Below are positions 54,607 to 64,000 of a stretch of DNA of 64,000 bases, one piece after another. A program made the position numbers and the translations under genes. The stretch lies in NCBI GenBank assembly GCA_916048095.2, contig OU696595.1, positions 110,001-174,000 of the forward strand. Reading direction: 5' to 3'. Origin of the DNA: Sacculina carcini (lineage: Eukaryota > Arthropoda > Thecostraca > Sacculinidae). The stretch's first letter is position 1. Every line of letters starts with the position of its first letter. Below the pieces are notes generated by a model. The model worked only from the letters and a program-made list of their open reading frames with translations. It made no database searches and had not been told where the DNA came from.

Positions 54607-55131
54607 TTAAAATGGTAGCATGCGAGGTGTACACAGATTCATTGCATACATCAATTTAGCGAAATGTTGACAACGTAAAATACAGCAGTTTGTAGGAATG
54701 ACATGGTTATATGGACACGGTGTGATGCTGGGTAGTACATGTATGTCGCGTGCGTTCATGGATAAGTAGTCGGGTAGGATGTCTTCGAGATTTTCAATGT
54801 GTAGTTCAAGTAGATGCGAAAGTCGACAAGCCTTGTCGAGTCCTTTGGCGTAGATGTGGTCGGGTGCTAGACGTTGTATGAGGGAACTTGCGTCGCGTAG
54901 CCTTTCTTCATACTTGTGCGTGTTGTAAGGATTGTAATTATATTCCAAGCCGTGCAGGGTCGCCGTCAAAAATAGAAAATGGTTGCGTCGCTCAGCGTTG
55001 AGTTTTAAATGTGGAGGCGGTAAGATGGTGTGCCACAAGTAACCCGAACACAGGTCATGCACAGCCAATTCCTTGACAACAAAAGGTGAATCCTTGTGCT
55101 GGAAACCGTCGCAGTCTACAAGTATGACCAT
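54607..55131 (-). CDS. Conserved Polinton protein of unknown function
   Basis: About 174 residues from the ATG at 55131, whose first 16 bases overlap the end of the protease gene; an upstream ATG at 55179 would overlap by 64. The start MVILVDCDGFQ and the following FVVKELAVHDL, then ERRNHFLFLTATLHGLEYN, recall a family often found beside Polinton structural genes in animal genomes. The hydrophobic strand with Asp could belong to an RNase H-like fold, but no catalytic set is clear. The C-terminus has several Cys/His (CPYNHVIPTNCCILRCQHF), possibly metal-binding. Position suggests a late function. Confidence 0.55.
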   Translation of the reverse strand: MVILVDCDGFQHKDSPFVVKELAVHDLCSGYLWHTILPPPHLKLNAERRNHFLFLTATLHGLEYNYNPYNTHKYEERLRDASSLIQRLAPDHIYAKGLDKACRLSHLLELHIENLEDILPDYLSMNARDIHVLPSITPCPYNHVIPTNCCILRCQHFAKLMYAMNLCTPRMLPF

Positions 55132-55562
55132 ATCAGCGCTAAAAGCTGATTGTTGATAGCAGGATCGGTGGATAAGCACGAAACAAAATCGTGCAGATCC
55201 CAGCCAGCGTCAAACAATGCAACAAATAGAGCACAGTACTGTCCACACACGTCCGAGTCCGGCGCCTGAATGACGCGCGTGTTCAGCATGCATCGACTGT
55301 AATTGACATGTTTGTTTATAAAATTTACAAACGAGGGATGCCAGATGGGTGAGTTGCCAGACGAGTCGAAATATTGGGGATTTTCACCGTCCCAGGCAAA
55401 CACGACCCAATGCAGACCCGATTGCCAGCGCGGCTGTATATTCACAATAATTGATGTGCGCACACCGCGAGCAAATGTGAAATGTTTTAGCCGGTCGCAC
55501 GCCCAAGCCCCCCGAAATATGGCAACTGTGTCGAGCAGCCGTTCCAATTCAAGAGCGTTCAT
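55116..55562 (-). CDS. Adenain-type cysteine protease
   Basis: 148 residues. The predicted catalytic residues are His51 (GLHWVVF), Asp66 (QYFDSSG), Gln99 (VIQAPDS) and Cys106 (DVCGQYC). The seven-residue Gln-Cys spacing equals that of the adenovirus maturation protease, and the His-Asp spacing is close. It likely cleaves capsid or pX-like precursors during virion maturation. The ATG at 55562 overlaps the TGA of the capsid gene as ATGA, suggesting translation by termination-reinitiation on one transcript. The frame is intact. Confidence 0.92.
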   Translation of the reverse strand: MNALELERLLDTVAIFRGAWACDRLKHFTFARGVRTSIIVNIQPRWQSGLHWVVFAWDGENPQYFDSSGNSPIWHPSFVNFINKHVNYSRCMLNTRVIQAPDSDVCGQYCALFVALFDAGWDLHDFVSCLSTDPAINNQLLALIWSYL

Positions 55563-56935
55563 AGTTGAAAATCTGTGCTGACACGTCCGGCGCTGTCAAT
55601 TGTGATTTCGTTTTCAAACGTGGCGTAGATTAGAACGTTAATTGTCTCGGGTAGAGCGTAGGAGAATGCCAGCTCACACCTCACATTACCTTGTTCACGC
55701 GGATGCAAATGATCACCACCACACTGATCCGGAGTCAAATCTACAATAAACAGAGTATAGCCGGACGCATAATCATGATGTGTGATATCCAGGCCCTGGT
55801 TTTCCGTATCGAGGCCGGTGCCGTCAAACAGTGACAGATACGATCTCATATATAGACCCTTTGTGAAATCGTGGCGATAGGGGTGCGTGGGGTACGGCTC
55901 GCCATTTATATAGAACTGAAGACTGTTTAGATGGTAATGGTGAAAATTCCATGGGTTTTTCTGTAGCGATCCATGATACGCTTCAGTGCTTACGAGTCCC
56001 AGCAGAATTTGTCGCGGCACTTGTGAGGTGAAAATATTATTCAGCGTTCCACTCATGTTTCCTTTGGGGAGAGTATATGTTTTCAGTAGAACTCGTGGAA
56101 TAGGATAACGGGCTGGTGTCTTCGCCAACTGTTTGTGAAAATTCACCCACATCGAGTCGGAAAGCGTTATTTTCTCGACATGCACACACAGGTCGACAAT
56201 TTCAATCTTGTATTCTCCCTCGGCACCGAGTAGAGCAAACTGATCAGAGTTTCGAATAAGTTTGAGTTTCTCCGAAACTGTACCGGACAATATACGACAT
56301 TGATGGTTGGTATCCAGCTGTAGCGGTATACAAAAATAAAAAACTTTGCTTCCAGCCACCCATTGTTTGCGTTCATTAAAACCAATGTTCAAAAGTTTAA
56401 CATCATGCAAGTGTCCAGCAGTATCTTTACGCCAAAAACCCGACCGTAAATGACCGTTTTTAGCGTTCTGGTTATACGACAACAACGTCTCAAGATAGGC
56501 ACGATAGCCATAGAGCGCGCTGGAATCCGATACAATAGTATCATCAATCTGATAGTCAATCTGTTTGAAGAGAGCATGTGGTAGCAGGTTGACAACGCTC
56601 ACGTTGGCGTCGTCCATTAGTTCGCTACCGTCACGATTGACAACACGTGCTTTGCCATAGAGCTTGGTTTTTGATGGACGCGTAGACGATTTACCGAGCG
56701 CAGGTAAGTGAAATTCAAACGGACCTTCGCTGCTTAGTCGACTCACCGGGTAATATACATGGGTTTTGGACGATTTCACACTGGTTTCAAACACTGGTCG
56801 AGAGAATACCTCGGTTATTTCACAAGCGCATTCGTCTACGTTTTGCATTGTTAAAGATGTCGCGCTCCTGTTGACGTCGTTGACGAACACCTTTTCGTTT
56901 CGTCGGTCGTCGAGAGACTGATTGATTCGTCGCAC
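55559..56935 (-). CDS. Major capsid protein (double jelly roll, hexon-like)
   Basis: 458 residues, the usual size for Polinton/adintovirus capsid proteins. Family signatures: FSRPVFETS near the N-terminus, ALYGYRAYLETLLSY, LRSGFWRKD, then DLTPDQCGGDHLHP and LPETINVLIYATFEN close to the C-terminus. Homology begins around residue 30, where an in-frame ATG (56848) offers an alternative start; the start at 56935 is kept because it lies 12 bases after the upstream gene. It should form the trimeric facets of an icosahedral capsid. The frame is intact and ends in an ATGA overlap with the protease gene. Confidence 0.92.
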   Translation of the reverse strand: MRRINQSLDDRRNEKVFVNDVNRSATSLTMQNVDECACEITEVFSRPVFETSVKSSKTHVYYPVSRLSSEGPFEFHLPALGKSSTRPSKTKLYGKARVVNRDGSELMDDANVSVVNLLPHALFKQIDYQIDDTIVSDSSALYGYRAYLETLLSYNQNAKNGHLRSGFWRKDTAGHLHDVKLLNIGFNERKQWVAGSKVFYFCIPLQLDTNHQCRILSGTVSEKLKLIRNSDQFALLGAEGEYKIEIVDLCVHVEKITLSDSMWVNFHKQLAKTPARYPIPRVLLKTYTLPKGNMSGTLNNIFTSQVPRQILLGLVSTEAYHGSLQKNPWNFHHYHLNSLQFYINGEPYPTHPYRHDFTKGLYMRSYLSLFDGTGLDTENQGLDITHHDYASGYTLFIVDLTPDQCGGDHLHPREQGNVRCELAFSYALPETINVLIYATFENEITIDSAGRVSTDFQL

Positions 56936-56947
56936 GATTTAAACTAT

Positions 56948-57208
56948 TTATACTGGTTCGAAGAATACGTTTAGCTTCGTGTCGAGAGCGATTGCGGACG
57001 GCTTGATTTGCATTTCCCCGTCGAGAACGTCTTGCAGTGTGCGTACCCCCGTCTTCAAGGCGGATTTGGCCAGATGTTTTGTCAGAGGTTGTTTGGCAAC
57101 AGTTTTGACGGCGGGTATCACCACTCTCATTAAGCCTCTGAAAATACTCCCAAGTCCGCTGCCACGCTGTATCATTGGACCTCGAAATATCAACTGAGAA
57201 TTTGTCAT
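56948..57208 (-). CDS. Small basic pX/pVI-like protein
   Basis: 86 residues from the ATG at 57208, which overlaps the stop of the upstream gene as ATGA; an earlier ATG at 57247 would add 13 residues. Features: RGPMIQRGSGLGSIFRGLMR, then a basic helical region (VKTVAKQPLTKHLAKSALK). A GSGLG-type motif followed by amphipathic, basic helix is typical of the pX-like core/lytic proteins of adintoviruses and adenovirus pVI/pX, which are processed by the viral protease. Family assignment rests on this composition and on its position. Confidence 0.6.
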   Translation of the reverse strand: MTNSQLIFRGPMIQRGSGLGSIFRGLMRVVIPAVKTVAKQPLTKHLAKSALKTGVRTLQDVLDGEMQIKPSAIALDTKLNVFFEPV

Positions 57209-58692
57209 TGTTGTTTTTGCATAAAATGTAGTGTCAGGTACGAACAACCGTGGTGAAATGGAACCAATTCCCCATTGCTCTGTCTTATATGCACTCCCAG
57301 ATCGGTAATGAACTCATCTTCCAGCGGTACATACTGAATTTGATTGAATGTTCGATGAATTTGAGGTGATTGTATATCGTTCGTGTACGGACTGACAACG
57401 CGTAATACCGGAGCCATAGTATCACCAACCATCTGCGCCTGTAGCTTGTCCATGTAGATATACAAAAATGTTGGGTTGAGTCGACTTGCATCCATCACAT
57501 TCGACGAGCGTGTATGTTTTTCAATATCAACGCGACTATCTGACACTACGTGGCTGGTGAACCCAAGAGCCCTAGCTATTTTGGTGCTTACTGATACGTC
57601 AGTGTCCCCACACCATACATGTCCACCAGTATCCAGAGTGAGCACTTGTCTACCGCAAACATAGTGGAAATTTTCCAGCAGCGCCTGATTGGACATGTAG
57701 TGCCCTGTGATGAGTTGGAATGTCTCACCATCAATCTCGAATTCATTCATACGATTTTCTACATTCAGCCAGCGAGCGGAAAATGTGATTTCGGCCAGTC
57801 CAACAGTCCACGAACGATCTAGATTCAGTGGTGCCGGTAACTGAACACGAAATTGAGATGCAGTGTTTCCAGGATAAAGATGCAGACAGCTCGAACTGTC
57901 CAACGACACATAGAAGCATTGGCTGGACATTTTTCGAAAATGTAGCGTCAAAATTAGACCCGGACCTGTAGTGAAAGGGAATTTCTTACGGGATTCGTCA
58001 AGGATTTTCACCTGAACAGTAGATATATTGGAATGTGACAAAGGTTTATAATACATTTGATTAAATACCAATTCTTGTATTGGCGACGTATTAGTCACAT
58101 GTATTTGACGGAGTTGTGGCTGCAGTGAGCGGTTGACAATTTGTGCAGCTACAAGATATGTTTCGATAGTCAACAATTGCGTCGAGGCTGGGTCCAACGG
58201 AAACGGTGTGGACATGATCATAGTGATATCGCTGGCGTCAAACACACCATAATGTGCATAGCGATATCGTCGTGTCGAGTGTGCTATCGATCCGTTGACA
58301 TGCAATAGTCGGGAAAATTGTTCGCTTATGTGCAACACAATGTTTGTAACCTCCAACCATAAATGATTGTCTCGTGATACTCTTACTTTCACATGATCGC
58401 CATTCACATGCGTTTGTAGCGCCGAAATGAACGTATCGACAGTATACTTGCCAGCATACACAGTTGATGATTTATTGAGATCGTCCGTATTTGGACTGTA
58501 CTCTGAAAATATTATATCCTTTTTGAGGGTCAGCCAGTTGGTGGGCAGTAAAACAGAGTATAAGGCAACTTGCCATTGTTGTGTATCTAAGCATAAAGTC
58601 TGAGGGAGATTCACCGAGAATTCAGCGGTGGTGTTATGTGCGAAGGTCTTAGTGCTTGCCACACTTGGCAGCGTCACATAAAACTCATTCAT
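57205..58692 (-). CDS. Penton-like/minor structural protein with duplicated domain
   Basis: 495 residues from the ATG at 58692; the open frame extends upstream only through translated TG/TA microsatellite. It consists of two related halves. Residues 1-254 start MNEFYVTLPSVAS with AEFSVNLPQTLCLD and WQVALYSVLLP; residues 255-495 start MSSQCFYVSLDSS with SQFRVQLPAPLNLD and WTVGLAEITFS. The FYVxLxS...F.V.LP...L....W.VgL signature belongs to a family widespread in Polinton-bearing genomes, probably a minor capsid or vertex protein. The internal duplication, with a Met at the second repeat start, looks like a fused tandem gene pair. Confidence 0.65.
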   Translation of the reverse strand: MNEFYVTLPSVASTKTFAHNTTAEFSVNLPQTLCLDTQQWQVALYSVLLPTNWLTLKKDIIFSEYSPNTDDLNKSSTVYAGKYTVDTFISALQTHVNGDHVKVRVSRDNHLWLEVTNIVLHISEQFSRLLHVNGSIAHSTRRYRYAHYGVFDASDITMIMSTPFPLDPASTQLLTIETYLVAAQIVNRSLQPQLRQIHVTNTSPIQELVFNQMYYKPLSHSNISTVQVKILDESRKKFPFTTGPGLILTLHFRKMSSQCFYVSLDSSSCLHLYPGNTASQFRVQLPAPLNLDRSWTVGLAEITFSARWLNVENRMNEFEIDGETFQLITGHYMSNQALLENFHYVCGRQVLTLDTGGHVWCGDTDVSVSTKIARALGFTSHVVSDSRVDIEKHTRSSNVMDASRLNPTFLYIYMDKLQAQMVGDTMAPVLRVVSPYTNDIQSPQIHRTFNQIQYVPLEDEFITDLGVHIRQSNGELVPFHHGCSYLTLHFMQKQQ

Positions 58693-58779
58693 ATCGACCA
58701 GTACACTAAGTATATTTATGCGTTTGTCGATCTTATATACAAACAGGAAACAAAATAAACTTATATAAAAAGAAGAAAT

Positions 58780-58841
<62 letters not shown>

Positions 58842-58854
58842 GCGATAGACCAAA

Positions 58855-58906
<52 letters not shown>
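58780..58906. repeat. CA-TA-CA microsatellite between divergent Polinton genes
   Basis: A CA run, then about 22 TA units, a short unique spacer and about 20 CA units. It lies in the 691-base region between the structural block and the polymerase, presumably the promoter region for both. Confidence 0.95.
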
Positions 58907-58933
58907 CGCTGCAATGTTTAATTCTGAATCAAG

Positions 58934-59039
58934 TCTTCAAGTTGTGGTTAACACCTAGATGAGCTGATACAGATGTCCTGGCAATGTTGAATAAAATTTG
59001 AATTAATTCCGGATTAATTCTTCAAGTTGTGGTTAACAC
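58934..59039. repeat. 20-bp direct repeat upstream of polymerase
   Basis: TCTTCAAGTTGTGGTTAACA at about 58934 recurs at about 59019, 85 bases away. It is a candidate regulatory duplication. Confidence 0.75.
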
Positions 59040-59383
59040 ATCGCTACAACCACCTGACAACTAATAATCTATGCAGGCTTAGCCACAATTTTGATTACCG
59101 AATTAGGCAATAGACGACACTGTTGACTCACAAATCAGTGTAGTCACAAGTATTAATGAAATGTTCACATTGACGCATTGAAACAAAGCATGCCCGGGTG
59201 TGTAGCATATTTTCAATATTATCGTCGCCTCTGATCCATTGGAGCAGCGCACACGTGCCTGCAAAGATAGTTTATTTTTGTGACACACCAAGTTGTACAC
59301 GTCAGCGTGGGTATATCAACTGCGGTTCACTTAAGCACAAATCATTCACTCATTGCTCACGCTAGTTTGTATAATTATTCAGT

Positions 59384-62300
59384 ATGGCAGGAAAGAGACA
59401 GTTGGAGGTTGACGAAGTAGTAGAGAAAATTAGGGACGTAGCTATGTTGGGAAATGTTAGTATAGACCTTAGAAAGATTAGTGAATATTATAGCCGTAGA
59501 TATAAAACTAATGTAAAAGCCTTCATCATTCATCTTGACTTTACACGACCCGACGACATCCGACAATGCATCCGCTCGATCGAAACGACAATGGACACCC
59601 TCATCAACACCATCAAGGAGGGTGTGCATCCTGAGGACCTGGTAGGCGTCACACTGTCCAACAGCAACATCCAGCATGACGCCTACGTGGTGCCCCGACC
59701 AGCCAAAGATTTCACGGCGTCACTCTTGGCACAGAGGTGAGCAAGATTGCATATTTGATTATATGTTAAGATTTCGTTTGACTACATCAAGTGTTTAAAA
59801 ATATTTTATGTTGTATTACAGACTGGAAAAAATAGCGCAGTCCAACGCGTCGTTTGTCACCGACAATTCCAGTCTCGTGCTCAAGGTGACGCATATTGCC
59901 AGACGTCCACCGCACGACATCCCGGACGACGAAATGGAGGGCTCGGCGCGGCTCAAGAACACCGGCGATTTCGCCACGTGGTTCTCCCGGAAGAACTGTT
60001 TCTTCCGTGTACTTGGCACACAGTGTTTGCCCCGGGCACTGGTTGCGGCCAGGTACATTGCAGAGAACCACGCGGCGTCGAGCGCCTTCCGTGTGCGGAT
60101 GCATCGTCTGGCAAGGGACCCCGCAAGTTTCATGTCTGAGGCCAGGGAATTGTGTGACCGTTCCGGGGTAGACTTTTCCCTGCCCAGCATGGGCTTGCGT
60201 GAGCTCCAAAAGTTGGTGGCTGGCTGGTCGGAGTACCGGGTCCATGTCTACTCGACGGATCATTTTGGGCAACTCGGCGCAACCTTCGGTTGGTGATTAG
60301 AAGAACTATTCCACTAGCGTTAATGATTTGCATTCATATAATTCAATTTGCATTAATTCGCATGTGTGTGTTTCAGGCACAGAACATCATCATCTCTATC
60401 TGTATCATCATCATCATCATTTCGACGTCATCACCAAGATCAAGGCATTCCTCGACACGAAATATTTCTGCGAGGAATGCCAAACGCGCTACACCCGTCC
60501 TGGGAAGCATACCTGTGCCGGAGGCTGCAATGACTGCGGATCGCCTCATCGATGCCAGCGGGAAGGTGCGTTAATCCATTGTCCCGAATGTAGTTTGAAT
60601 TTCATATCCCGCTCCTGTTTCGAGGCTCACAAGCAATCACGCTGTAAGGTGCGGCGTGGGTGTCGCAGATGTGGCGATGTGCCTTACAAATCGTATAGCA
60701 AAAATCGCCATATCTGTGGCACTCACATATGACCTTACTGTCGTGAACGAGTCACGAACCACGAGCTCATAGATGCGGAAAACGTCCATCGTTGCTTTCT
60801 CCAACCTTCGCATCAATCCTCTGTCAACAATAATCAAATCTATATCTTTTACGACTTTGAGTGTATGATTGACACCAGCACCAACCTTCACATACCCAAT
60901 AATTGTGTCGCACACGTATGTTGTGAGTCCTGCTTTGATCACATTGACCGGCCATGCACTGACTGTGGGACAGAGCAGCACGAACATGTGTTCTCTGGCC
61001 CAACGACGAGACAAGACTTTGGTCGGTGGCTTTTCACGCTCAAGGACGCGAAAGCCATTGCCCATTATGCCCAAGGTTATGACAACAACATTGTTGCCAA
61101 TTACGCGTTGAGCCAAGGTGTGGTGCCAGACCTGATCATGAACGGCAGAAAAATCCTCTCCATGAAATTTATAAATTCCAAACTCCAATTCATTGATTCC
61201 TTCAGTTTCCTTCCTATGCCTCTTGCGAAATTTTCCTAAACTTTCAACATTCCTGTCCGTAAAGGTTTCTTCCCTCACCTCCTCAACACTACGGACAATC
61301 AAAATTATGTAGGTCCTTTTCCTTCAGCCGATATGTTCGACCCGGGTCGCATGTCCACCGAACAGCGCGCCTAGTTTCTCACTTGGCATGCCTCGCAGGT
61401 GGGCCGGCAGTATGACCTGCGCCAGGAAATGGGAGCGTACTGCCGCGATGATGTCAATGTACTTCGTGTCGGTAGTATGCGTTTCCGCCAACAATTCAGC
61501 GATGTGACTGAGGTGGACCCATTTCAGAGCATCACGCTTCCATCTGCGTGTCATGAGGTGTGGCGTCAAAAGTTTTTGCGCAAAGACAGCGTCGCGTTGA
61601 TACCGAGCCATGAGCACTACCGACCATGTGGCAACTACTCGAAGAAATCGATCCAGTGGCTGGAACTGGAGGCGTCGTCTCGCGACATCAATATCCAGCA
61701 CGCATTGAACTCTGGTGAGGTGCGTATTGGGTCGTACAAAGTGGACGGCTATGCCAAAGTGGGAGACCAAAACCTGATTTTCGAGTTTCTCGGTTGCTAT
61801 TTTCATGGTCATCGGCATTCTGGGATGTGCTCAAACGGCGCCAGCAAAAACTGTCGCTATGTGATGAACAGTGGGGCTCCATCAACGCGCCATCTATATG
61901 ATGGTACAATGGCTCGTCTGGCGATACTGCGAGCCCGACCCGACACAACTCTCATCACCATCTGGGAGTGTGAATTTGATGCACTGCTTCGAGACGATGA
62001 CGACCAATGTTGTCGCGACAAAGCAGTGCAAGTCTTGCCGCCGATGAATGTTCGGGACGCGTTCTACGGAGGGCGAACAGAGGTGTTTCGTCACTACGCC
62101 GAATATGCTGGTGACGAGCGGATCGAGTACGTTGATGTGTGCTCCTTGTATCCTTACATCCTTAAAAACGGCAAATTTCCCCTTGGTCATCCTTCTCACA
62201 TTTTCCGTCCTCCCATCACAGATTTTCACAAATATTTCGGCATCATTTATTGCACCATTCTCCCTCCACAGAATCTTCACGTTCCCGTCCTTCCCGCACG

Positions 62301-63468
62301 CATCATCGACCGCCTCATGTTCACTCTGTGTAGAACATGTGCCGAGCAGGGTATCGGTGGCAATTTCACCACGAGGTCGCCGCCGTGTCACCATTCGGAC
62401 GAGGAGCGCAGTCTCACTTCCAGCTGGGTGTCGCTGGAAGTAGCAAAAGCTTTGGGGTTGGGATATCGGCTCACTTCCATCCACGAGTTTTGGCACTTTG
62501 CCAACACCACACAGCTCAACGACGGCGAGGCAGGCGGATTGTTTGCACAATATGTAAACAAGTTTTACGCCCTCAAGGTCGGCGCCGAGGGTTATCCCGC
62601 TCACGTGCAGACTGACGACGACCGACACGACTACCGACAGACTCTCGAAGCGCGTGAGGGTATAACCCTGCCGACCATTGAGAGGAATCCGGGCCTGAGA
62701 GCTGTGGCCAAATTGTGCCTCAACAGCCAGTGGGGCAAGTTGGCTCAGCGCGCAAACCTGGGGCAGACTGAATACGTCACTTCCATGCGTCGTGTTTACG
62801 ATCTGTTGGAGGATCCCGTCATGGAGGTCTCCGCGTGTGACCTCATATCGGTGGCTGACGATAGTGAGGGGGACAGCACAATGCACGATGTATGGAGGCT
62901 GACGTATTCCCATCGACAAGACAAGACTGTGGCCGGTCCGCTTAAAACTAACATCATCCTTGCTGCTTTTGTCACATGCCAAGCCCGACTTTATCTTTAC
63001 TCTTTCCTGCAACTCCTTAATCCTTTTCAGCTAATATACTGTGACACAGATTCAGTCATTTACAAAGCATCACCAGAAATGCCGCGCATACACACATCAC
63101 ATTTTCTCGGCGACATGACTGACGAACTGACTTGTTTCGGGGCAGGCAGCTATATTTCTCATATAGTCTGTCTGTCTCCCAAAAATTACGCTTTTACTGT
63201 ACACACACCAGACGGGGGCACCAAGACTATAATAAAAATGCGCGGTATCACACAAACACACGACACGCAGCAGCTTATTTCCTTGGACGCTTTCCGATCC
63301 TTGTTAGAGGCGCCTGGTTCCACAATCAAAGTCCCCTTTCGACAATTTAAAAAGACTGCAGATTTTAAGATAATTACGGTGGGAGGGGAAAAAATTAATA
63401 GGTTAGTGTCCAGTAAACGCAGGGTCCTTCCCGATTATCGTACCTTCCCGTATGGCTTCATCGACTGA
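59384..63468 (+). pseudogene. Protein-primed family B DNA polymerase (Polinton pPolB)
   Basis: Three exons: 59384-59736, 59822-60288 and 60377-63468, with GT-AG introns of 85 and 88 bases. Exon 3 encodes Cys-rich fingers (YFCEECQTRY, CNDCGSPHRC, CPECSLNF), exonuclease blocks FYDFECMID, GYDNNIVANY and YCRDDV, and polymerase blocks DVCSLYPYI, LNSQWGKLAQR, YCDTDSVIY and PKNYAF. All expected catalytic residues are present. The frame is interrupted by TGA (60730-60732), in the finger region where a Cys is expected, TAA (61237-61239) and TAG (61372-61374), with homology continuing in the same frame across each. It would replicate the element from a terminal protein primer. A 115-bp relic of a related gene lies at 5701-5816. 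Confidence 0.92.
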
Positions 63469-64000
63469 CCGACCGACCGACCGACCGACATCATCATCAT
63501 CGTTATTTATTGCTATTTATGTGTTGTGTTACCAGTGTTAGTTGTGCTAGGTGTGTGAGTTGTGCTAGATGTATTGGTTTATTTTATAAAAGTGTCGGCT
63601 GTGTTAGCGTGTTAATTGTGCTAGTGTGTTAGCTGTGTTAGTGTGTACACAAGTTTCGGTGTGTGTGTAAGTAAGTAAGTAAGTAAGTAAGTTGGCCTTT
63701 ATTGCGCTCCACAAAGGCTTTTCAGCACAATAAGCTACTCTACAAAAAAAATTATAGATCAATAAAATAAAGTAAAAAAAATGAACAAAACGGCAGATAC
63801 AGTGACAGATTCAGGTTAAACATGTAGCCTAGTTATGTGTGAAAAACATGACAACAATATGTTTGTGTTTGACGATTGGAAAAAGCGAGCAGGTGTGGAA
63901 TGTGTTTACAGCAATAATATAACTGTCGCGTATGACTTTCGGTTATCGTTCACATAAACACATCAACATCATAAAACATTCGGTTATCGAGTACACATAA
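63469..64000. other. Downstream spacer with microsatellites and a non-LTR tail
   Basis: (GACC)n at 63467-63490, GTGTTAG-type repeats at about 63530-63660, then (GTAA)n at 63668-63691 next to GTTGGCCTTTATTGCGCTCC. Read on the minus strand this is GGAGCGCAATAAAGGCCAAC followed by (TTAC)n, the usual look of a non-LTR 3' end. No coding sequence was found, and no ATPase or terminal repeat. Confidence 0.65.

Larger units (their letters stand above)
53460..63468. mobile_element. Polinton/Maverick (adintovirus-like) element, partial
   Basis: A structural gene block on the minus strand (53460-58692) and a divergent DNA polymerase on the plus strand (59384-63468). Adenain-type protease, double-jelly-roll capsid protein and protein-primed family B polymerase together are diagnostic of Polintons/adintoviruses. 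A packaging ATPase, the Polinton integrase and terminal inverted repeats were not found in the window, so the element is incomplete or extends to the right. Confidence 0.9.

Noticed and set aside
54453..54659. A 68-residue plus-strand gene between Polinton genes
   Set aside because: It overlaps the 3' end of the conserved minus-strand gene, has no recognisable feature and no supporting context.
60730..60732. Selenocysteine at the TGA replacing a Cys
   Set aside because: Two further stops (TAA, TAG) break the same frame and no SECIS-like structure was identified; nonsense mutation is simpler.
26541..61374. A reassigned stop codon (for example UAA/UAG as Glu)
   Set aside because: All three stops terminate other intact frames normally, and Glu is encoded by GAA/GAG throughout.

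Overview
This window looks like repeat-dense, gene-poor DNA from an invertebrate animal. The evidence is eukaryotic: GT-AG introns, tRNA-derived SINE sequence, long CA/TA microsatellites, and at least four non-LTR retrotransposon lineages, five or six LTR retrotransposons, a cut-and-paste Ginger-like element and a Polinton/Maverick (adintovirus-like) element. No convincing single-copy host gene was found. Degenerate CCTAA arrays and the TE repertoire would fit an arthropod or another protostome, but the species cannot be fixed from the sequence.

Layout. 1-5.7 kb: two nearly identical, minus-strand, truncated copies of an L2/CR1-type retrotransposon (ORF1 with PHD-like and CCHC fingers, ORF2 endonuclease), facing a plus-strand reverse transcriptase stub that breaks at its catalytic motif. 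A small Polinton polymerase relic adjoins the second copy (5701-5816). 5.8-16.5 kb: a 3115-bp inverted repeat (5826-8940 and 13343-16457) flanks a jockey-like element (ORF1 and ORF2, minus strand) that is cut off inside its RNase H domain. 16.5-24.3 kb: SINE pieces, a 3' LTR and integrase (minus), an RTE-like element inserted into that LTR element with an 11-bp target duplication, and a jockey-type RT/RNase H remnant. 24.365-29.691 kb: a complete Ty3/gypsy element (Gypsy-A) with 411-bp LTRs, inserted in a dispersed repeat that has a second copy near 18.3 kb. 30.1-31.4 kb: Ginger-like integrase. 32.1-36.5 kb: a near full-length L2-type element. 36.5-38.1 kb: BEL/Pao 3' end. 39.366-43.918 kb: a complete, very young LTR element (LTR-B, 282-bp LTRs, TSD CAAAC) with a textbook -1 frameshift site. 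44.1-49.35 kb: decayed gypsy element (Gypsy-C) carrying a 5'-truncated jockey-like insertion. 49.39-52.4 kb: another gypsy element (Gypsy-D), minus strand, tail-to-tail with Gypsy-C. 52.4-53.3 kb: CCTAA minisatellite and AT-rich repeats.

53.46-63.47 kb is the most notable region: a Polinton/Maverick with a minus-strand structural block (tandem-domain penton-like protein, small basic pX-like protein, double-jelly-roll major capsid protein, adenain-type cysteine protease, conserved unknown protein) whose neighbouring genes overlap by ATGA or sit a few bases apart, and a divergent plus-strand protein-primed family B DNA polymerase with two introns. The polymerase keeps its exonuclease and polymerase motifs but has three in-frame stops. 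No packaging ATPase or Polinton integrase was found inside the window.

Almost every element has an open, recognisable frame broken by one to three nonsense codons or homopolymer frameshifts, including elements whose two LTRs are about 99% identical. The window therefore records recent nested insertion followed by rapid inactivation.
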